From assembly GCA_026982835.1 (NCBI GenBank), contig JALSGI010000758.1, positions 1 to 10,115 of the forward strand: a DNA stretch of 10,115 bases. Reading direction: 5' to 3'. Below the pieces are notes generated by a model. That model made no database searches, had not been told where the DNA came from, and worked only from the letters and a program-made list of their open reading frames with translations. The translations under genes and the position numbers were made by a program. Below are positions 5,819 to 10,115 of this stretch, piece by piece. The DNA comes from Planctomycetota bacterium (GTDB lineage: Bacteria > Planctomycetota > Planctomycetia > Pirellulales > S012-138). Within the stretch, counting starts at the first letter, position 1, and the number at the start of each line of letters is the position of its first letter.

Positions 5819-7516
5819 CTAAAATTCCGGCATCAGTTCCTCTTCCACCGCCTGGCGGAAGCCCCAGCGGAAAAGATCGATCAGCAGCCGCAGCGCCGCT
5901 TCGTTCAGCTCCAGGCGATAGCGTTCCTTGCCGGGAGCGTACTCTCCGGAGAAGGAGATCAACGGGGAGGCATCTTCGGGAAGTAGTTTCAACAGTTCCT
6001 CGGTTTCTTCGTCGGGCTCCATCTGGTGGGCCATGCGGATCAGTTGGGCCAGGTTCAACTGGGCCTGAAGCACGTGGTCCACGAGAGCGGGTTTGCCGAG
6101 CCGGGGCGAGGCCAGGCGTCGGCGGAGCCGCTTTTCGGCCTCGGGACCGAAAACCAGGTACACGGCCCGGGGGCCAAGGGCCACGGCACCTTCAAGGTCG
6201 CTGCCCAGCAGTTCCTCCAGGTCTTCGTCCTCCACGGCGAAGCGGGCCAGCTTCCACTTGCTTTGGCCGATCACTTCGGTGCGGAACTGGGCCAGGGGTT
6301 CCAGAAACTGCTGAACCAGTTGCTGCACCTCTTGTTTCTCCGGGAGGGTCACTCCCAGCAGGAACCAGCTTTGCTGTTGTTCCACCTCCAAAGCTCCGCA
6401 CACATCCAGCGTGCCGTCCAGAGTGATCTCCCGCATCAACTTCAGCAATTTCTCGGTCCACTGCACTTCCTGCTGATATTCCGGTGAGTCGGGGTCCGAC
6501 TCGGCCAGCGCCCCAGCCTGTTGCCGGATGCGTTCCGGCGTGTCCAGCTCCAGGATCTCCTTGACCAGGAACTGGCGTGCTTGGGCATCCAGGAGGGTGG
6601 TGAAGGCGAAGTTCGCCGCGGCCTTGGGGGAGATAAATCCTTGATGCCGCGTGTGGCCCTTGCGGAACATCCCGGACCACTTGGCCCAGTAGCTTTCAGG
6701 AACAAGATCAATGGCCAATTCCAGTTGCCAGGCTCGTTTTTTGGCGTCCAGCGTGGCGCCCAGTGCGAGTCGGTCCAGGGAATCGACCACCTTGAAGAAG
6801 AACTCCAGCTCTTCTCGGGCCTGGTCGATTTTTTCCTGGGTAAGTTTTTCATTTTCCTCGGTGAGCCGCTGGAATACCCCCACTAGCATCCCCGTCTTCA
6901 GCCCCAGCCGCACCATCAGCGGCAACTGCTGGTAGCGGAGCTCCAGGGCCAGGTCGTACGCTTGGAGGGACTTAAGCCAGGGCTCGGGAGAAGCGGGGAC
7001 CCGCTCCAACACCTCCTTGCGTCGGGCCAGCCAGAGCCACTTGGGGTCGGCCCGAAGGTAGAACCGCTGCTCGTTCAACCGGCAGTGGTAGAAGCGGGGC
7101 GAGTCGTCGTTTTCCGGTTCCAGGGGTCGCAGCTCCTCGGCAAACAGCTCCAGCAGTTTCACCAGTTTTTCCGCGTCCGAACAGGGGAGAAACACCATCT
7201 GCTCGACCTGGAACCCCCGGAACAACACCACCATCCCCCCAGCTCGGTCCCGATCCAGTCCTTGCAGCCCTTGCCCGGCGGTCACCAGGGCCAGCAGGGC
7301 CTCCACCTGCTGCGAAGCCTCGGGGTTTCCGGCCAGGCGGCCCAGGTAGTCGATGTCGTCCAGCAGGCCCTCGTAGCTGGGAAAGCGGACCACCAGGGCC
7401 GGTTCGGGCAGGGGCGGGGGGGCCTTGGGGGCCTGGCGGTTTTGAGCCGAGGTCTCTCCCCAGCCGCAGCACACCACCACAAACGCGACGACCCAGCAAC
7501 GCAAGCACTTGCCCAC
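5819..7516 (-). CDS. Secreted protein of unknown function, paralog of the next gene upstream
   Basis: I do not recognise the family. The 565-residue product starts at GTG 7516, chosen because a perfect AGGAGG (7529-7524) lies 7 bases upstream and the new N terminus is a signal peptide. That peptide has GKCLRC, then a hydrophobic stretch (about 8-19), then TSA before QNRQ with likely cleavage after residue 24. The mature protein opens with a Pro-rich linker, then LPEP (36-39), DYLG (56-59) and GQGLQGLDRDRAGG (81-94). These match the neighbouring paralog's LPDP, DYLG and GQGIPGLDKDKPCG. A Glu/Lys-rich probable coiled coil spans about 218-250, and the end is MPEF. No catalytic motif or membrane anchor is visible. 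A likely role is in the envelope or outside the cell, from the signal peptide only. Confidence 0.9.
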   Translation of the reverse strand: MGKCLRCWVVAFVVVCCGWGETSAQNRQAPKAPPPLPEPALVVRFPSYEGLLDDIDYLGRLAGNPEASQQVEALLALVTAGQGLQGLDRDRAGGMVVLFRGFQVEQMVFLPCSDAEKLVKLLELFAEELRPLEPENDDSPRFYHCRLNEQRFYLRADPKWLWLARRKEVLERVPASPEPWLKSLQAYDLALELRYQQLPLMVRLGLKTGMLVGVFQRLTEENEKLTQEKIDQAREELEFFFKVVDSLDRLALGATLDAKKRAWQLELAIDLVPESYWAKWSGMFRKGHTRHQGFISPKAAANFAFTTLLDAQARQFLVKEILELDTPERIRQQAGALAESDPDSPEYQQEVQWTEKLLKLMREITLDGTLDVCGALEVEQQQSWFLLGVTLPEKQEVQQLVQQFLEPLAQFRTEVIGQSKWKLARFAVEDEDLEELLGSDLEGAVALGPRAVYLVFGPEAEKRLRRRLASPRLGKPALVDHVLQAQLNLAQLIRMAHQMEPDEETEELLKLLPEDASPLISFSGEYAPGKERYRLELNEAALRLLIDLFRWGFRQAVEEELMPEF

Positions 7517-7552
7517 TTTCTTGCCTCCTAGGCAAACGCGACGAGCTCCCCA

Positions 7553-7580
7553 CCCTCGGCCCCGGAATCCGAACCGAGGG
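7553..7580 (-). promoter_or_regulatory. Inverted repeat upstream of the downstream paralog
   Basis: CCCTCGG (7553-7559) and CCGAGGG (7574-7580) form a perfect 7-bp stem with a 14-base interior. It lies 36-64 bases before the GTG start at 7516, between the terminator at 7703-7650 and the ribosome binding site. It could be an operator or a leader hairpin. I could not find a good promoter in the same interval. Confidence 0.35.
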
Positions 7581-7649
7581 CATCCCACGATCCGACTCTC
7601 TTCCCCTCTTTTGCCCGGTGGCAGCCAAGCGGCAACCATCCAGGAGCGC

Positions 7650-7703
7650 AAAAAGGCTCCCTGCCTGCACCTCCCACCACCGGCGGGAAGAGCAGGCAGA
7701 GCC
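7650..7703 (-). terminator. Strong Rho-independent terminator between the two paralog genes
   Basis: Read on the minus strand, GGCTC plus TGCCTGC (7703-7692) pairs with GCAGGCA (7668-7662), a GG bulge, and GAGCC (7659-7655), immediately followed by TTTTT (7654-7650). A T-T mismatch leads into an inner stem, CTTCCC with GGGAGG (7690-7685 and 7675-7670), and up to three more pairs, closing on a 3-base loop. It starts 36 bases after the stop at 7740. The long GC-rich stem running straight into T5 is the textbook form, so transcripts of the upstream paralog should mostly end here. Confidence 0.82.
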
Positions 7704-7739
7704 AAGCACGGCGTTTCTCGTTGTGGGAGTGCAACTTGA

Positions 7740-9425
7740 TTAGAAGTCCGGCGGCGCTTCCCCCGGCAAGGCGCCGGGACCGCCCGGACCTTGGAACATC
7801 GTACCCAGCTGCACCAGCACCCGCACCAGGGCTTCGTCCACCTCCAGCCGCACCCGCTGCTTGGTGCCCTCGACGTCCACGAACAGCCGCAGTTGGGCTT
7901 TCTGATCCTGGGGCAGCGCGTCGGTGATGAGCACCAGGCCGGGATTGGGGGCGTGCTTCTGGATCAGGTCCAGCAGGGGGCGTACCGAGAAGACCACCTC
8001 TTCGTAGTGGGCGGCTTGCCGGGGGGGCTGCGTGCGGCTGGCCGCGATCCGTTGTTGCAACTGTTCCAGGGCCTTGGAGCCCAGGGCCAGGTAGCAGCCT
8101 TGCGGGCCGGTGGCCAGCACCAGCGAGGCGTCCTCACCGAACAGGGCGTCGAGTTGTTCATCTCCTCCGCCGAAGGGGATGCGGTGGTAGGTTACCCCGT
8201 CCTTGGAAGCGGCGTTGAACTGCACCGGCAACCCTTCGGCCTGGGCCTGTTCCAGGAATCCTTTCACCAGCTGTTCCGCCTTGTGACCCGGCGGCAGGGC
8301 CGCGGCCAGGTTGGCAAAGAGCTTACCCTGCTGGTTTTCCACGGCCAGGGCCGCGTCGATCTTCCCCGACTTGATCATCGCCTCGAACAGGTTGGCCGCC
8401 TGCTCCAGCAGTTGCTTGGCCGCCTGAAAACTATCCTCGTCGGGAAATTCCTCCTTCTGCTGCTCAAAAAGGTCGAGCAAGGCCTGCTTCAGGGGCAGAA
8501 ACTGCTGGAGAGCGTAGTCCTGACCGTCCTTGCCCATCGTAGCGGTCACCAGCATGCGGACCATCGCCTCCTGGGGCACGAAGGGGGCCATCCGCGTGGA
8601 GCCCACCTTGATGCTGGCCAGCACCCGGCCTAGTGCGCTCCCCGGGCTCATCTCCACTTCCAGGCCCAGGGCGAATTGCTTGTTCTGCTGGTCGATCTTC
8701 AGTCCCAGGGTGATTTCATCCAGCGACTTGAGCATCTCCTGGAGCTGCCGGAACTGCATCTGGGCCATCTGCCGCTGTTGCTCGTCGGCTCCCTCCAGTC
8801 CGGCTTGCATGCCCACCTGCAGCATGGCCACGATCTGCTGCCGCAGCTGCTGGGGGATGGCCTTCATGCGAAACCGCACGGCCAGGTCGTACTTTTGGGT
8901 CAGCTGGCCGATCCAGCCGCCGGGATCCTGAGGGAGTTTGCCCAGCAACCGGGCATTGGATGTGGTCCAGGTCCAGCCGTTTTGGCTTTTCACGTAAAGC
9001 GGACGCCCTCCTCCTGGAAGTCCTGCTTGAGGCAGCCGCAGGACCAGCACTCCCTGTTGCTGGGGGTCGGGTTGAAGTGGCAATTGGAACAGCTTGGCCA
9101 CGGCGCCGGCATCGGCAATGGGCACAAACACCACAAACTCCGGCTCCTGGTGCCCCGGGGGAAAAAACACCACCGCCCCGCAGGGCTTGTCCTTGTCCAG
9201 CCCAGGAATCCCCTGCCCCTGGGTAAACTGGGCCAGCATCAGTTCGGCCATCTGCTTCAACTGGGGCTGCCCGGCCAGCTTGCCGAGGTAGTCCAGCCTG
9301 GCCATCACGGTGTTGTAGCTGGGGCCGGCGATGACCAGCATCGGGTCGGGCAGCTGGGCCTGCGCGGCCGAAGCGGCAAACAAGACCAAACACGCGGCAG
9401 TGACGAGACGAGTTGCGGTTTTCAC
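7740..9425 (-). CDS. Secreted Gln-rich protein of unknown function, upstream paralog
   Basis: I do not recognise the family. The 561-residue product starts at GTG 9425, with AAGGAG (9439-9434) 8 bases upstream. A clear signal peptide, MKTATRLVTAACLVLFAASA and then AQA before QLPDP, should be cut after residue 23 by signal peptidase I. LPDP (25-28), DYLG (45-48), GQGIPGLDKDK (70-80), KYDLAVRFR (178-186) and the end RLEVDEALVRVLVQL...PPDF align with the neighbouring 565-residue gene. The two therefore look like a tandem duplication that has since diverged. The protein is rich in Gln, with a Gln-rich probable coiled coil around 213-235, and ends in a Gly/Pro-rich tail. No enzymatic motif, lipobox or C-terminal anchor is visible. 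It is probably its own transcription unit, ended by the hairpin at 7703-7650. Confidence 0.93.
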   Translation of the reverse strand: MKTATRLVTAACLVLFAASAAQAQLPDPMLVIAGPSYNTVMARLDYLGKLAGQPQLKQMAELMLAQFTQGQGIPGLDKDKPCGAVVFFPPGHQEPEFVVFVPIADAGAVAKLFQLPLQPDPQQQGVLVLRLPQAGLPGGGRPLYVKSQNGWTWTTSNARLLGKLPQDPGGWIGQLTQKYDLAVRFRMKAIPQQLRQQIVAMLQVGMQAGLEGADEQQRQMAQMQFRQLQEMLKSLDEITLGLKIDQQNKQFALGLEVEMSPGSALGRVLASIKVGSTRMAPFVPQEAMVRMLVTATMGKDGQDYALQQFLPLKQALLDLFEQQKEEFPDEDSFQAAKQLLEQAANLFEAMIKSGKIDAALAVENQQGKLFANLAAALPPGHKAEQLVKGFLEQAQAEGLPVQFNAASKDGVTYHRIPFGGGDEQLDALFGEDASLVLATGPQGCYLALGSKALEQLQQRIAASRTQPPRQAAHYEEVVFSVRPLLDLIQKHAPNPGLVLITDALPQDQKAQLRLFVDVEGTKQRVRLEVDEALVRVLVQLGTMFQGPGGPGALPGEAPPDF

Positions 9426-9487
9426 GGTACGGACTCCTTAACAAAAACACCTGTGCCCCTTTGTTTCCCACACACCTTCCCCTTTGG

Positions 9488-9496
9488 GATATACCA
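9488..9496 (-). promoter_or_regulatory. Possible extended -10 promoter for the upstream paralog
   Basis: On the minus strand TGG is followed by TATATC (9493-9488), a TGn extended -10 with a 4/6 hexamer. No matching -35 is seen at 16-18 bases. A start near 9481 would leave a leader of about 55 bases before GTG 9425. Confidence 0.25.
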
Positions 9497-9587
9497 CAGG
9501 ACCCTGGAAGACGTTTCGTCGCCGAAGGCCAAATCTTGCCGGAATTCGCTCCCCCTGTGGCCCGTGCCGGTTAATCTGCCTGGAGAG

Positions 9588-9636
9588 GGACGGTTTGGCA
9601 AGCCAAATTGCCCCAATTCCCGCAGGAAATCCGTCC
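9588..9636. other. Nested inverted repeats downstream of the SpoU gene
   Basis: GGACGG (9588-9593) and CCGTCC (9631-9636) enclose two smaller dyads: TTTGGC-AA-GCCAAA (9594-9607) and AATTG-CCC-CAATT (9606-9618). The dyads share two bases, so they could form only as alternatives or slightly frayed. The site lies 42 bases beyond the SpoU stop and about 160 bases before the paralog start. There is no T tract downstream on the minus strand, so a standard terminator is unlikely. TTTGGCAAGCCAAA would also suit a dimeric repressor. Confidence 0.4.
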
Positions 9637-9677
9637 GCTGCGGTGTTTTTGCCGGGCAAGGCCGGGGGGCTCGTTTT

Positions 9678-10115
9678 TCAGTCGGCTCCTTCGTTTCCGC
9701 CCAATGCTTGCCGCTGCCGCAGCGCCTCGTAAAGAATCACCGCGGCGGTGACCGACACGTTGAGCGAATCGACCTGGCCCTGCATGGGCAGCCGCACCCC
9801 CGGCACCTCTTCGCCCAGCCAGAGCGAGGAAAGCCCTTGGGCCTCGCTGCCCAGCACCACGGCCGCCGGGGCGGTCCAGTCCACCTGGGTATATTCCCGC
9901 GGGGCGTCCACCCGGGCCGCGTAGCAGGCCAGGTGGTGTTGTTGCAGGTAGTGCTTTACCTCCTGGCTGGTGGCCACCGCGCAGGGCATCGTGAGCACCG
10001 CCCCCAGGCTGGCATGGATCGCATGGGGATTGAACAGGTCGGTGCGCGGGTCGGCCAGCACCACCGCACTTGCCCCGGCCGCATCGGCCGAGCGAAATAC
10101 GGCCCCCACGTTGCC
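9678..10115 (-). CDS. SpoU/TrmH-family RNA 2'-O-methyltransferase, 5' end missing
   Basis: The window edge cuts the gene: the frame is open to 10115, giving 145 visible C-terminal residues. They begin inside SPOUT motif 1, GNVGAVFRSADAAGA, where the GTG at 10109 is an internal Val and not a start. Motif 2 is VVLGSEAQGLS (86-96) and motif 3 is LPMQGQVDSLNVSVTAA (109-125). Together these build the trefoil-knot S-adenosylmethionine site. Family members methylate the 2'-OH of a ribose in rRNA or tRNA. The missing part would hold the N-terminal substrate-binding region, so the target (for example 23S rRNA or a tRNA) cannot be decided. The stop is TGA at 9680-9678. The next gene on this strand begins 252 bases further on. 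Confidence 0.93.
   Translation of the reverse strand, partial: GNVGAVFRSADAAGASAVVLADPRTDLFNPHAIHASLGAVLTMPCAVATSQEVKHYLQQHHLACYAARVDAPREYTQVDWTAPAAVVLGSEAQGLSSLWLGEEVPGVRLPMQGQVDSLNVSVTAAVILYEALRQRQALGGNEGAD

Overview
The window looks like a piece of a GC-rich bacterial chromosome, most likely a planctomycete (Pirellulales-like). This placement is an inference. It rests on the high GC content, a shortened PheT, a tandem pair of Gln-rich secreted paralogs of unrecognised family, and intergenic palindromes of the GGCGAGCC...GGAG type. No rRNA or tRNA gene, CRISPR array, transposase or complete insertion sequence was found.

Layout. Positions 1-896 carry no convincing gene. The first 540 bases are packed with repeats: a 106-bp direct repeat (1-106 and 246-351, differing at two positions), each copy opening with a degenerate 8-nt tandem repeat, plus two families of short hairpins. 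A plus-strand block follows: a stand-alone CinA C-terminal-domain protein (897-1451), a promoter-like site, then rpmI (L35), rplT (L20), pheS and pheT (1538-5566). This is the common ribosomal-protein/PheRS cluster without infC next to it. Between pheT and the next gene (5567-5818) lies another hairpin of the same family seen at the left end, with similar flanking motifs.

The right half is on the minus strand. It holds, in transcription order, a truncated SpoU/TrmH-family RNA 2'-O-methyltransferase (cut by the window edge at 10115) and two secreted paralogs of about 560 residues (9425-7740 and 7516-5819). Each paralog starts at GTG behind a strong Shine-Dalgarno sequence. A convincing Rho-independent terminator sits between them (7703-7650), so they look separately transcribed.

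How the parts work together. rpmI, rplT, pheS and pheT supply translation components: two 50S proteins and the two subunits of phenylalanyl-tRNA synthetase. PheT lacks the usual tRNA-binding OB-fold insertion near its N terminus but keeps the B3/B4, B5 and anticodon-binding domains. CinA/PncC would act in NAD (NMN) salvage and SpoU in RNA modification. The paralog pair has no recognised function but is clearly homologous end to end.

The strongest undescribed-looking signal is the hairpin family. Seven copies share a frame (GGCGAG or a variant, an 8-bp stem, an NTNA tetraloop, then AG), while the stem sequences differ and stay paired. This looks like a REP-like element whose structure, not sequence, is conserved. 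I saw no clear evidence of a new defence or metabolic system.
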